Part shown: positions 17,610-25,478 of the stretch, one piece after another
How positions within the stretch are numbered: position 1 is the stretch's first letter
Layout of the letters: the number at the start of each line of letters is the position of its first letter
Origin: Bacteroidales bacterium
Lineage (GTDB): Bacteria; Bacteroidota; Bacteroidia; Bacteroidales; UBA932
Length of the DNA: 64,000 bases
Assembly: GCA_024401695.1 (NCBI GenBank)
Contig: JAKSKN010000001.1
Coordinates: 186,001 to 250,000 of the forward strand
Direction: 5' to 3'
Position numbers and translations under genes: made by a program
The notes under the pieces: generated by a model
Databases searched by the model: none
Told to the model about the DNA's origin: nothing
Seen by the model: the letters and a program-made list of their open reading frames with translations, nothing else

Positions 17610-19286
17610 CTATCGCCTCCATATCCCTTTTGCGACAGCTGCCATTTGCTTTTGCCTGCGAATAATGGAATCTTCGTTCCAAGTGTCAGAATACCTATCG
17701 CATATCTCATTTGAGGAGTAATAAGTTGATCTCCCGTACACACGCACTTTCGCTTCAAAGTCATAATTCTGAGCTTCTCGATTCAAGGTTTTTTCCAATA
17801 GGCACATATTCCCTAATCTATCGACGAATTTAGATGCTCTGGATTCTTCAAAACTCCAATTTTCAGAAAATTCCTGGGGAAGAATATGTTCAATAGAAGC
17901 ATCTTCATCAGAAGGCTCAACCTCTGACGGACTACCATTACAGTGGTCTATCTTGCCGAGGATGTAACGAATCACCTTTGCATTCCTCGAATTGTAGGGA
18001 AATGTTTTTTCAGCAAAGGTGCGTTCAAATTCACTATCCTCGATATATATCTTGTCTAAAAGAGAAAGGTCTGCAGTATGGTTTTCATATATTGAGATCG
18101 CCAATGCATTGAAAGGGGCATCCTGATCATTCGGGTTTTTATCGCATATGACATTGTAACGGAAGCAAACGTTTACGACATCACGCAATACACGTTTGAA
18201 TTCACCAGCGCTCAAGCACATTTTCGCTGACATAAGTGTTGAGAATGGTTGCTTCAATCTAAACACACCCAGGAGTTCAATCAGTTTTTTTAACTCATTA
18301 TCAGTCCCCCACATTTCATCGTTTTTGTCGGTCAAAGCCATATACACATCACTATAACGGATCATGTCATCGACAAGTTCAAAGACCTCTCTATCAGTTT
18401 TAATATAAGCACGAATGGTCTTGAATACAGCATTTGAACGTATGGACTTATGCCTTGAGTTCCAGTAATAGCGCAGAAATTCAGGGAGATGCTCTGTTTT
18501 GACAATGTCATTGAGCCGTGACCATTTCTGCTCCAAAACGTCGACGCGGCTGGAATGAGCACCGGAATAATCAACGAGGGAAAACAGATAGTTTTTCAGC
18601 AAGTCAGAAGATGATAGTTGCACTCCTCTTGCATTCAACGTCTCAAAGACTCTGAATGCATTCAGCTCATCACTGACAACTATTTTTGTAAAGTACAAGC
18701 TATCAGCAATTGTTTGAATGTACCCTGCATATTCTTTACCGGATGTGAATTTACCTCGTAATTTTTCGATATAAAAATTAAAGCAGTTCTTCATCAATTT
18801 CTCGGAGACACTCAATCCTCTTACCATTGAAGTGTCCAACTTGACTATATAGTCCTTGTAGTATTGATTATTGTGTCTGTTAAGCACAAGGATGTTGTCA
18901 TAATCAAGAGATACAGGATCTTCCTTACCTATGTATAAAGCAGCAATGCTGGCCAATCTCTTCTCATTATCCTCCTTTTCAATACCACGGCGGACAAAAT
19001 CCTCAATATTCTTCATAGCAGCAAGAATTATTATCATAATGGTTGTCATTCTCTGCTGCCCATCGATTATGTAATGTGTCTTGTCATCATTGGTTTGAAG
19101 TACAAGATACCCCATATAATGATCTTCTTCATGGCTAGAAATCATCAGTTCGATATCTTGCCACAGATCATCCCATTGTTCTGCATCCCAGGAATAGTCA
19201 CGCTGAAACTTTGGAACGATAAACTTTTTATTGTTCCCAAGTATCGTACTGAAATTCTCAGTGCTAGTATTTTGGATTCCTTTCAT
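17610..19286 (-). CDS. DUF262/DUF1524 protein, GmrSD-like (type IV restriction family)
   Basis: 558 residues. The N-terminal DUF262 (ParB/Srx-like) domain shows VPKFQRDYSW at 24-33 and the nucleotide-binding motif IIDGQQRMTT at 73-82. The C-terminal DUF1524 His-Me-finger nuclease shows IEHILPQEF (His467) with Asn493 in RLGNMCLL and Asn502 in TLNREA. Known relatives (GmrS-GmrD fused as GmrSD, BrxU, SspE) restrict modified phage DNA using a nucleotide. It starts after a 7-base gap from the DUF3990 gene and so belongs to the same transcript. Both catalytic motifs look intact. Confidence 0.88.
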   Translation of the reverse strand: MKGIQNTSTENFSTILGNNKKFIVPKFQRDYSWDAEQWDDLWQDIELMISSHEEDHYMGYLVLQTNDDKTHYIIDGQQRMTTIMIIILAAMKNIEDFVRRGIEKEDNEKRLASIAALYIGKEDPVSLDYDNILVLNRHNNQYYKDYIVKLDTSMVRGLSVSEKLMKNCFNFYIEKLRGKFTSGKEYAGYIQTIADSLYFTKIVVSDELNAFRVFETLNARGVQLSSSDLLKNYLFSLVDYSGAHSSRVDVLEQKWSRLNDIVKTEHLPEFLRYYWNSRHKSIRSNAVFKTIRAYIKTDREVFELVDDMIRYSDVYMALTDKNDEMWGTDNELKKLIELLGVFRLKQPFSTLMSAKMCLSAGEFKRVLRDVVNVCFRYNVICDKNPNDQDAPFNALAISIYENHTADLSLLDKIYIEDSEFERTFAEKTFPYNSRNAKVIRYILGKIDHCNGSPSEVEPSDEDASIEHILPQEFSENWSFEESRASKFVDRLGNMCLLEKTLNREAQNYDFEAKVRVYGRSTYYSSNEICDRYSDTWNEDSIIRRQKQMAAVAKGIWRR

Positions 19287-19293
19287 ATTAAGT

Positions 19294-19791
19294 CTATCTT
19301 ATGTTTATCTCATAACTTCTGATGAACCGTAGCGCAGAAATGACTCTTTGCGTATGGAAAGAGAGCTGATCATATGTCTTGTATGCCTTGAGCTGGGCTA
19401 TCGCGGCAGGAGCATCAAGGATCCCGCTTTCGTAAAGGTTGACCGTCGTAAAGACATTGTCATTGGCAACAGGGCCGAAAACAAGGTCATAATCGTGAGT
19501 TACTGAATCCTCCCTTCTGCAACCGACTACAAAATTCAGCCAAGACTCGTCCACTCCGTGGAATTCACGTATCTTCAGCTGATTGTTATCTCCAATTAAT
19601 GCATCATCAATCTCATAAACTGAAACCACAGCCCTCGTGGCTTTCGCACGATCTCTTTTGATCACAGCCCAATGTTCTGCCTGTTCGGCAAGTGTAGTTG
19701 TATAAAACCCTTTGCCGAAATCAGTCCTCTCGCGCCCATATCTCAACAACGGCTTCCGGACCTCTAATGTAGAACCGTGGTATAGTATCAT
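19294..19791 (-). CDS. DUF3990 protein (ADP-ribosyltransferase-like toxin candidate)
   Basis: 165 residues. It begins MILYHGSTLEVRKP and continues to DFGKGFYTTT, the H...FGxGFY pattern of DUF3990, a family placed with ADP-ribosyltransferase folds. A YESG...AIAQLK region follows near 125-145. The gene overlaps the upstream DUF3791 gene by an ATGA, and the two families are commonly found together. I infer a toxin-antitoxin-like or effector-immunity-like pair; enzymatic activity cannot be shown from sequence. Confidence 0.8.
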   Translation of the reverse strand: MILYHGSTLEVRKPLLRYGRERTDFGKGFYTTTLAEQAEHWAVIKRDRAKATRAVVSVYEIDDALIGDNNQLKIREFHGVDESWLNFVVGCRREDSVTHDYDLVFGPVANDNVFTTVNLYESGILDAPAAIAQLKAYKTYDQLSFHTQRVISALRFIRSYEINIR

Positions 19792-20216
19792 CTCTTTTTT
19801 CTCCTCTGAATCAATCGGTCTATCTCATCCAGAACATATCCAGTTCCCTGAGTATGCAACAGGTCGTAATGATCAAGTAAAAACTCATCGACATCATAGT
19901 CCTTGAAGATACCAAATGCCTGCAGGCCACCTATTCCCTTTTTGATGGCATACATCTCCAAAGTGTAGGAATAGAACTCAAATGCCTGCTCTGAGACCTC
20001 CATAATTTGCTGCTTGCGTGCCTTTTCAAAATTCTCATAAAGAGCCTCAGTGCTCAGATACCACCACTTTGCCCCTTCGTCATAGAGTTCCCGGTACATA
20101 GGATTGGAGTATATATAAACTAGCGCGTCATCCAAAGAGATTCGCTTTCTCCTTGAAACGTATTCAGCCAATCTGGATATTTTGACCGGCACTATATTTT
20201 CTTCATATACACCCAT
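19788..20216 (-). CDS. DUF3791-like protein, partner of DUF3990
   Basis: 142 residues in two helical halves. Residues about 12-65 (SLDDALVYIYSNPMYRELYD then WYLSTEALYENF) and about 75-135 (EFYSYTLEMYAIKKGIGG then FLLDHYDLLHTQGTGYV) each resemble small partner proteins seen upstream of DUF3990; the second half is the DUF3791 match. It may be two partner domains fused into one chain. It starts 39 bases after the epimerase stop and is therefore likely transcribed with the polysaccharide operon. Confidence 0.72.
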   Translation of the reverse strand: MGVYEENIVPVKISRLAEYVSRRKRISLDDALVYIYSNPMYRELYDEGAKWWYLSTEALYENFEKARKQQIMEVSEQAFEFYSYTLEMYAIKKGIGGLQAFGIFKDYDVDEFLLDHYDLLHTQGTGYVLDEIDRLIQRRKKR

Positions 20217-20255
20217 AGAATTTACATATCTCCTGACTCGCGTATGTACGAAGTC

Positions 20256-21299
20256 CTACCCATAAAACTCCTTATACCACTCGGCGAACCGCCGCAATCC
20301 TTCGCGCAAAGAGGTTGAGGGCCTGAAGCCGAAGTCGCGCTCGAGAGCACTGGTGTCGGCGAAAGTGACGGGCACGTCGCCAGGCTGCATCGGGACAAGT
20401 TCCTTGTGAGACTCGAAGTCGTAGTCTGCAGGCAGGACACCGGCGCGGATGAGTTCTTCCTGAAGGATCTGCACGAAATCAAGGAGATTCTCCGGGCTGG
20501 AGTTGCCGATGTTGTAAACCTTGTATGGCGGCAGCGGCAGGCCGTCGGCACCCACCCTTTTCTCAGGTGCATTATGCATCACGCGCTGTACGCCTTCGAC
20601 GATGTCTTCGACGAAAGTGAAGTCGCGCTTGCAGTTGCCGTAGTTGAATATCTTGATGGTTTCGCCCTTGAGGAGCTTGTTGGTGAAACCGAAGTAGGCC
20701 ATATCGGGACGGCCGGCAGGGCCATAGACGGTAAAGAACCTCAAGCCGGTCGAAGGGATGTTGTAAAGCTTCGAATAGCTGTGCGCCAGGAGCTCGTTGC
20801 TCTTCTTGGTCGCAGCATACAATGAAACGGGGTTGTCAACTTTGTCCTCTTCGGAGAACGGCACCTTGGTGTTGCCGCCATAAACACTGCTGGAGCTGGC
20901 ATATACCAGATGCTCCACAGGATAGTTGCGGCAGGCCTCTAGTATGTTGTAGAAGCCGATGAGGTTACTTTCGATATATGCACCGGGGTTGGTGATGCTG
21001 TAGCGCACTCCTGCCTGGGCGGCAAGGTTCACTACGATATCGAAATGATGCTGCTCGAAGAGGCTGTCGATGATCGCCTTGTCGGCAAGATTGCCCTTGA
21101 CGAAAGTATATTTACTCTCAGGATGCTCTGCAGCGCACTTCTCGATCTGCTTCAGGCGCCACTCCTTGAGGCTCGGGTCATAGTAGTCGTTGACAGAGTC
21201 GAAGCCCACGATTTCGACGGGAGACTCTGTCTTGAGCAGCCTGAGCACAAGATTGGAGCCGATGAATCCGGCAGAGCCGGTGGCAAGAATTTTCTTCAT
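20256..21299 (-). CDS. UDP-glucuronate 4-epimerase (extended SDR family)
   Basis: 347 residues. NAD-binding motif TGSAGFIGSN at 7-16; NDYYDPSLKEWRL, typical of UDP-glucuronate 4-epimerases; catalytic SSVYGG and YAATKKSNE (YxxxK). The family interconverts UDP-glucuronate and UDP-galacturonate. It is GC-rich like upxY and the two genes in between, and unlike the AT-rich genes downstream. Gap to the nucleotidyltransferase gene is only 3 bases. Together with the kinase and the nucleotidyltransferase it fits a galacturonate-to-UDP-uronate salvage route. Confidence 0.9.
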   Translation of the reverse strand: MKKILATGSAGFIGSNLVLRLLKTESPVEIVGFDSVNDYYDPSLKEWRLKQIEKCAAEHPESKYTFVKGNLADKAIIDSLFEQHHFDIVVNLAAQAGVRYSITNPGAYIESNLIGFYNILEACRNYPVEHLVYASSSSVYGGNTKVPFSEEDKVDNPVSLYAATKKSNELLAHSYSKLYNIPSTGLRFFTVYGPAGRPDMAYFGFTNKLLKGETIKIFNYGNCKRDFTFVEDIVEGVQRVMHNAPEKRVGADGLPLPPYKVYNIGNSSPENLLDFVQILQEELIRAGVLPADYDFESHKELVPMQPGDVPVTFADTSALERDFGFRPSTSLREGLRRFAEWYKEFYG

Positions 21300-21302
21300 A
21301 TT

Positions 21303-22034
21303 TCAGTGAATTCCTTTGTATTCTTTCTGGACCTGCTCGTAACTCTGCAGGTTGCCGATGTCATAGCGGCGGCCTGGCATTTCCATCGCGTGCACCTCGG
21401 TCTGTCTGCAGAGCCAGGCGATGAAGCTGCCGGGAGCGTCGGTACCGCAGCCGTCGGCAATGGCCTGCGGGATGCGGGCGGCATCGGCGGCGGTGTAGTA
21501 GTAGAACGGAGGGCAGCACCAGTGGCTCTTCGGAGCGGAAGGCTTCTCCTCCATCCCGACGATGAGGTCGCCGTCGAGTTCGAGCACACCGCATTTGCGG
21601 AGACGCTCCTCCGACGGTTCGCTGTAGCGCATCACGCAGGATGTCTGCTTTGCGGAAGCATAGCGGGCGAAGTGCTGGAGAGAGAAGTCGAGGACGTTGT
21701 CGCCCGCGATGACCATAAGGTCTCCCGTCAGCTGGAGGCTGTCGATGGCGAACTTGATGTCGCAGACCGCGCCGAGGCGGGTCTCGTTGGTGGAGGTACC
21801 GTCGTCGACGACCGTCACCTTCTGGCTCTTGCCTGCAGCCCACCGGCTGAAATGCCCGGCCAACTTATGGTTGCTGATGACTATGTATTCGTCCACGAGG
21901 CCGGCTCCGTCGATGTCGTCCACGAGCCAGTCGAGTATGGTCTTGTCGCCCACTTTCAGAAGGGGCTTCGGGAAATTCTCCGTCAATGGGTACAGCCTGG
22001 TCGCATAGCCGGCTGCAAGAATCAGGCATTTCAT
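21303..22034 (-). CDS. Sugar-1-phosphate nucleotidyltransferase
   Basis: 243 residues, the size of small RmlA/GlmU-N-like transferases. The N-terminal signature AAGYATRLYPLTENFPKPLL holds the nucleotide loop and activating lysine; VIAGDNVLDFS supplies the metal aspartate. In this operon it probably forms UDP-galacturonate from galacturonate-1-phosphate made by the overlapping kinase gene (inference from order). It overlaps the kinase gene by 4 bases (ATGA). Confidence 0.87.
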   Translation of the reverse strand: MKCLILAAGYATRLYPLTENFPKPLLKVGDKTILDWLVDDIDGAGLVDEYIVISNHKLAGHFSRWAAGKSQKVTVVDDGTSTNETRLGAVCDIKFAIDSLQLTGDLMVIAGDNVLDFSLQHFARYASAKQTSCVMRYSEPSEERLRKCGVLELDGDLIVGMEEKPSAPKSHWCCPPFYYYTAADAARIPQAIADGCGTDAPGSFIAWLCRQTEVHAMEMPGRRYDIGNLQSYEQVQKEYKGIH

Positions 22035-23209
22035 AGAGTGAGTCCGTCAGAGTTTTTGCAGATTACTGCCATATACTTACCCCGGAGTTCCGGGAACTGT
22101 GCGAGGTATTCTTTCTCTACTTTTGCGAGTATGGATTCGCGGTAGGCCGGGTCGATGAGAGCCATACAGCAGCCCTTGAAGCCGGCTCCGGAGAAACGCC
22201 CGCCGTAGATGCCGTCGGTCTGCGTCATTATGTCGTATATCGCCTTCAGCTCGGGCGAGCCTGTCTCCCAATTATGAATTGAGGACCAGCCGCTCTCGAA
22301 ACTCAGGCGTCCGTAGGTCTCAATGTCGCCATTCCTCCAGGCTTCGGCTCCCTTCTGCACGCGGTCGAACTCGGTGTACCAGTGGGTCGCGCGGCGGCGC
22401 CAGTTCTCAGGCAGGCGGTCCTTGTACTGCTCGAACGTCTCGCGGGGCACTTCGCGCAGGTTGGTCTCGCCGAACTTGCCGTATTCCATTCCGGCGAATG
22501 CCTTGAGGGCGTAGGCGGCGCTGCGGGCTTCGTCCACCCTCATATTGAATTTGCTGCCGGCAAGGTTGCGCTCCACTCCGCTGAAGAAGATTGCTATCTC
22601 GTAAGGCTTCATGGCCGGAGATGCCGGGATGAGTTCGTATTCGTCGTTCCGGGTGTCGAGATAGAGGAGATGGTCCTTGCGGCAGTACATCTCGCAGCTC
22701 TGATCGAGTTTGCCGCTGTTCACTCCCACATACTGGTTCTCGGCACGGACGGAGATTTCGATGAGTTCGGAAGGCTCTGGCGTCAGGCCGTTGACGACGC
22801 AAAGTGCCTTGAGGAACACCAGCACTACGGCTGCTGACGAGGAGAGGCCGCCGATTGGCAGGGTTCCCTCGATTACTCCACTGAGGCCAATGTGCAGAGG
22901 GTATCTCTGCGCGAGGTACAGGGTGGCGCCGCGGAGGTAGTCGGCCCAGTCGTTCTGCTTGATCTCCGGGGTGCTGTTGATGTGCCACTGGGCGCGCTTG
23001 TCGAACTGGAGGGAGCAGAGCTCGATGACGCCGTTCTGCTTGGGGCTGTATGCCAGGTAGATGCCCTTGTCTATGGCTATGCCGGTGATTTTGCCGAGGT
23101 TGTGGTCGCTGTGCGCGCCTATAGGGCACACGCGATAAGGGCAGAAGGCCACGCCGGTGGGCTCTTTCTTATACAGCTCAGTGAATTTCTGAATGCACGA
23201 ATCGTTCAT
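22031..23209 (-). CDS. GHMP sugar kinase, galacturonokinase-like
   Basis: 392 residues. GHMP kinase motifs: PYRVCPIGAHSDHNLG near residues 23-38 (galactokinase-signature position) and GLSSSAAVV near 135 (ATP loop). True galactokinases read GEHTDYN at the first motif; here it is GAHSDHN. I recall plant galacturonokinase having a C-P-L-G-A-H-I-D-H-type motif, which is much closer. That, and the two following genes for activation and C4-epimerisation of uronates, make galacturonate the best substrate guess. The start overlaps the upxY stop by an ATGA. Confidence 0.82.
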   Translation of the reverse strand: MNDSCIQKFTELYKKEPTGVAFCPYRVCPIGAHSDHNLGKITGIAIDKGIYLAYSPKQNGVIELCSLQFDKRAQWHINSTPEIKQNDWADYLRGATLYLAQRYPLHIGLSGVIEGTLPIGGLSSSAAVVLVFLKALCVVNGLTPEPSELIEISVRAENQYVGVNSGKLDQSCEMYCRKDHLLYLDTRNDEYELIPASPAMKPYEIAIFFSGVERNLAGSKFNMRVDEARSAAYALKAFAGMEYGKFGETNLREVPRETFEQYKDRLPENWRRRATHWYTEFDRVQKGAEAWRNGDIETYGRLSFESGWSSIHNWETGSPELKAIYDIMTQTDGIYGGRFSGAGFKGCCMALIDPAYRESILAKVEKEYLAQFPELRGKYMAVICKNSDGLTL

Positions 23210-23796
23210 AATCTTGTTTCGGGTTCGGTTATTTTTTCCAGAAACTCCGGACGGATGTAGCAGGTGGCGACGGCCGTGAAGCAGTTGATCGACACGACCA
23301 GACGCTGGTGGCCCTTGATGCGCTTGACTACGCCCTCGGCGCCCTGGAAGAGGCCTCCGGTGACGCGTACGCGGTCACCTTTGAGGAATTCCTCGGTCAC
23401 GTCGGTCAGAGGGATAAGGTCGTCGGTGACGGATGTGACGAGGATGAAGTTGTTCATCTGTCGCTCCGGAATCGGGGCCGGTTGCTTCCTTTCCGGATTG
23501 AGATAGAAATAGACCTTGCCCCAGAACTCTGAGATAAGGTCGGCCGCATATTTCAGCGTGCAGCGCATGAACACGATGCCGGGGGCGAACCTGGTGCGGT
23601 AGCAGTGGATGCCGTCGCAGGCCAGCCGTCTGGTGATGAGGGCATCGGAAGCGGCAAGGCGGGCGGCGTACCAGGAGATGACTGCCGGATCAGGGCCGGC
23701 AGGACGAGGTGCGGGCCCGGCAGGACGAGGTGCGGGGCCGGCAGGACGAGGTGCGGGCCCGGCAGGACGGCTGGATGTGTTTCTTGCGTCTGGCAT
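23206..23796 (-). CDS. UpxY-type NusG-like transcription antiterminator
   Basis: About 196 residues from MPDARNTSS; a start at 23922 is possible but the extra 42 residues look non-coding. The NGN domain begins at VISWYAARLAASDALI, and a KOW motif lies in GDRVRVTGGLFQGAEGVV. UpxY proteins open capsule operons in Bacteroidales and let RNA polymerase pass early terminators of their own operon; this one is the first gene of the locus. Unusual: residues about 9-37 are a proline-rich repeat (RPAGPAP units) encoded by a 21-bp tandem repeat. An inverted repeat in the leader (about 23808-23840) could be the pause or terminator on which it acts. Confidence 0.87.
   Translation of the reverse strand: MPDARNTSSRPAGPAPRPAGPAPRPAGPAPRPAGPDPAVISWYAARLAASDALITRRLACDGIHCYRTRFAPGIVFMRCTLKYAADLISEFWGKVYFYLNPERKQPAPIPERQMNNFILVTSVTDDLIPLTDVTEEFLKGDRVRVTGGLFQGAEGVVKRIKGHQRLVVSINCFTAVATCYIRPEFLEKITEPETRL
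23692..23770 (-). repeat. 21-bp coding tandem repeat in upxY
   Basis: Three full and one partial 21-bp unit (starts at 23692, 23713, 23734, 23755) encode RPAGPAP-type repeats. Units differ at only one or two bases. As 21 is a multiple of three, copy changes lengthen or shorten the linker before the NGN domain without a frameshift. Confidence 0.9.
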
Positions 23797-24005
23797 TTTG
23801 TTGAGAAAAGGGTACGGGAAAAGCCCCCGTCCGTCATACCCTGAATGACATTTTGGACAGGTGGTTCCGGTTATCGGGTGGCTCCCCGACTCGTAATTCA
23901 CGTCCCTATACAGGCGACTCAATTACAACCGTCACTCGTACTGATGCAGATACTGCGAAAAGGAACTGCAAAAAGGATTTCTCGCGCGCGTGTATATAAC
24001 AGCGT

Positions 24006-24013
24006 CAAAGTTA
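24006..24013 (-). promoter_or_regulatory. Candidate -7 box for the polysaccharide operon
   Basis: On the minus strand this reads TAACTTTG, a match to TAnnTTTG. It would start transcription near 24000 and give a leader of about 200 bases before upxY. I see no convincing -33 TTG at the right distance. The rest of 23797-24104 holds the leader inverted repeat and the divergent promoter below, and no gene. Confidence 0.45.
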
Positions 24014-24088
24014 GTCATTTTTTGTAAAAATGCCTAACAGAATCATAAGAAGTTAATGATTGCACGACGTGGAGAACAGTTTTTTGAG

Positions 24089-24096
24089 TAAATTTG
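24089..24096 (+). promoter_or_regulatory. Candidate -7 box for the GNAT gene
   Basis: TAAATTTG, 8 bases before the ATG at 24105. Transcription from it would give an almost leaderless message. It argues against the upstream TTG at 24060 as the start. Confidence 0.45.
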
Positions 24097-24104
24097 TATC
24101 TGTT

Positions 24105-24665
24105 ATGACAGTACGCAGAGCTACATACGGCGACATCCCCCGAATAATGGAGATATGCTCGGAGGCGAGGGGCATAATGCGCGCCAACGGGAATATGAGC
24201 CAGTGGACGGGTGGCTATCCTTCTGAAGAATTAATCCGGAATGACGTTAAAAACGCTGTGGGTTATGTGATCGGGGGCGATGACATCGATGGGTATTTTG
24301 CATTCATCCCCGGGATTGAGCAGACATACCTGAAGATCGAAGGCGGGCATTGGCTGGATGACGCTGCACCGTACTGCACAATCCACCGTCTTGCCAGCAC
24401 AAAACGCAGCCACGGCATTGCCCGGGCGTGTTTTGACTGGTGCCGGCAGCAGTGCGGGAACCTCCGGATAGACACTCACGAGGACAACCGCATAATGCGC
24501 CACTGCATAGAGAAATACGGCTTTGCCTATTGCGGGGTGATACACCTCCTCGACGGCAGCCCCCGCCTGGCATTCCAGAAAATCGGGAACGCCAAACGGT
24601 CTCTATTTGATCAGAGGCCTGTGGCAGTGCGGGCATCTGTCGGCGGAGATGTCGGCCTTGCGTGA
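24105..24665 (+). CDS. GNAT-family N-acetyltransferase
   Basis: About 186 residues from MTVRRATYGDIPRIMEIC, the classic GNAT opening. The acetyl-CoA region is HRLASTKRSHGIARACFDWC, followed by RIDTHEDNRIMRHCIEKYGF. The substrate is unknown. The 3' end overlaps the convergent zinc-ribbon gene by 63 bases; the last ~20 residues are therefore read antisense to that protein's zinc ribbon and may be a non-conserved tail. It is transcribed divergently from the polysaccharide operon. Confidence 0.85.
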   Translation: MTVRRATYGDIPRIMEICSEARGIMRANGNMSQWTGGYPSEELIRNDVKNAVGYVIGGDDIDGYFAFIPGIEQTYLKIEGGHWLDDAAPYCTIHRLASTKRSHGIARACFDWCRQQCGNLRIDTHEDNRIMRHCIEKYGFAYCGVIHLLDGSPRLAFQKIGNAKRSLFDQRPVAVRASVGGDVGLA

Positions 24666-25307
24666 GCAGAACATACATATCACATAGTCGTCACCGCTTT
24701 TGTCCTTCTTCTCATAAGGGAAAGGGAAAACCGGCACAAAGCGGAGCTCGTCCCCGATGCTGAAATATTCGTACGCAGTGCCCAGCACGGAGTCCTCGAT
24801 CTTCTTTTTCTTGCCCTGGGTCGTGCGGATGTGAAGAACCTTCACCATCCTCTCATTGCCCCTTCTTCCGCTCCTGACCACCTCCTTGTCGACCACCGTC
24901 CCCTCCCAGGGCTTGCCGGACCTCTGTTTGACGGAGTTGAAGAGGTTGATAACGAAGAAGATGAGTGAGATGACCAGACCGACAACCAGGGCGTCCTTGA
25001 GCTCCACCTTGTCGGAGAACACTCCAGCGCCCAACGCGACAAGCAGAGGCAGGATGCAGGAGACCGCTATCCAGACGCGGCCCGACTTCCTGACTTTTTC
25101 CAGGGCTGCGCGCACCTCCGGCGAGTCTATCATCGTGGAATATCCGACCGGCCCTGAAGGCTTGGCCGCATCGGGGGCATCGGGGGCATCGGGGGCATCG
25201 GGAGCATCGGGGGCATCGGGAGCATCGGGAGCATCGACCCTTGTTCCGCAGCTGCTGCAGTAGAGGGCGTCATCGGGCAAAAAGGTTCCGCAATTCGGGC
25301 AGTACAT
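24603..25307 (-). CDS. Zinc-ribbon membrane protein with a PDA-repeat linker
   Basis: 234 residues. An N-terminal zinc ribbon (MYCPNCGTFLPDDALYCSSC) is followed by a run of Pro-Asp-Ala repeats (residues about 25-47), then two hydrophobic segments (VWIAVSCILPLLVALGAG and ALVVGLVISLIFFVIN). A C-terminal second zinc ribbon has ICMFCSRKAD and CPHCHRP. The layout suggests a membrane-anchored protein with cytoplasmic zinc ribbons at both ends. No specific function is known to me. A TATATTTG box lies 17 bases before the start. Confidence 0.75.
   Translation of the reverse strand: MYCPNCGTFLPDDALYCSSCGTRVDAPDAPDAPDAPDAPDAPDAPDAAKPSGPVGYSTMIDSPEVRAALEKVRKSGRVWIAVSCILPLLVALGAGVFSDKVELKDALVVGLVISLIFFVINLFNSVKQRSGKPWEGTVVDKEVVRSGRRGNERMVKVLHIRTTQGKKKKIEDSVLGTAYEYFSIGDELRFVPVFPFPYEKKDKSGDDYVICMFCSRKADISADRCPHCHRPLIK
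25168..25236 (-). repeat. 9-bp coding tandem repeat (PDA units)
   Basis: About seven and a half copies of a 9-bp unit, GCATCGGGG or GCATCGGGA on the plus strand, coding for Asp-Ala-Pro on the minus strand. Length change stays in frame and alters only a linker. Confidence 0.9.
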
Positions 25308-25323
25308 AGTCTTTCATTTTCCC

Positions 25324-25331
25324 CAAATATA
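25324..25331 (-). promoter_or_regulatory. -7 box of the zinc-ribbon gene
   Basis: TATATTTG on the minus strand, 17 bases upstream of the ATG at 25307. No clear -33 element. Confidence 0.5.
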
Positions 25332-25414
25332 ATCAATTATTTTACTATTTCCTCCCCATTATCTTTGCCGCATAGCCGCCATAGATGATCTGCACAAGGC
25401 CGCCTGCCTTTTTG

Positions 25415-25447
25415 TTATGCCAGAAGCCATTCAATGGCTGATTTGAT
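25415..25447 (-). repeat. 33-bp copy of the 3' end of the DUF4143 ATPase gene
   Basis: Identical to 27065-27097. In the ATPase gene this stretch encodes the last residues IKSAIEWLLA and the TAA stop; here it stands alone beside the tnpB relic. The match ends exactly at the stop codon. Confidence 0.85.
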
Positions 25448-25455
25448 GTCAACTA

Positions 25456-25478
25456 CCCATTAGCTGAAGACTAATGGG
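25456..25478. repeat. Hairpin at the tnpB 3' side (IS200/IS605-type end)
   Basis: Perfect 8-bp inverted repeat CCCATTAG / CTAATGGG with a 7-base loop, overlapping the last codons of the tnpB relic. IS200/IS605 ends carry short subterminal hairpins like this. No matching left end is recognisable. Confidence 0.6.

Noticed and set aside
21045..22145. A 366-codon plus-strand frame over the epimerase, nucleotidyltransferase and kinase genes
   Set aside because: It is the antisense shadow of three well-supported GC-rich genes; long false frames are expected there.
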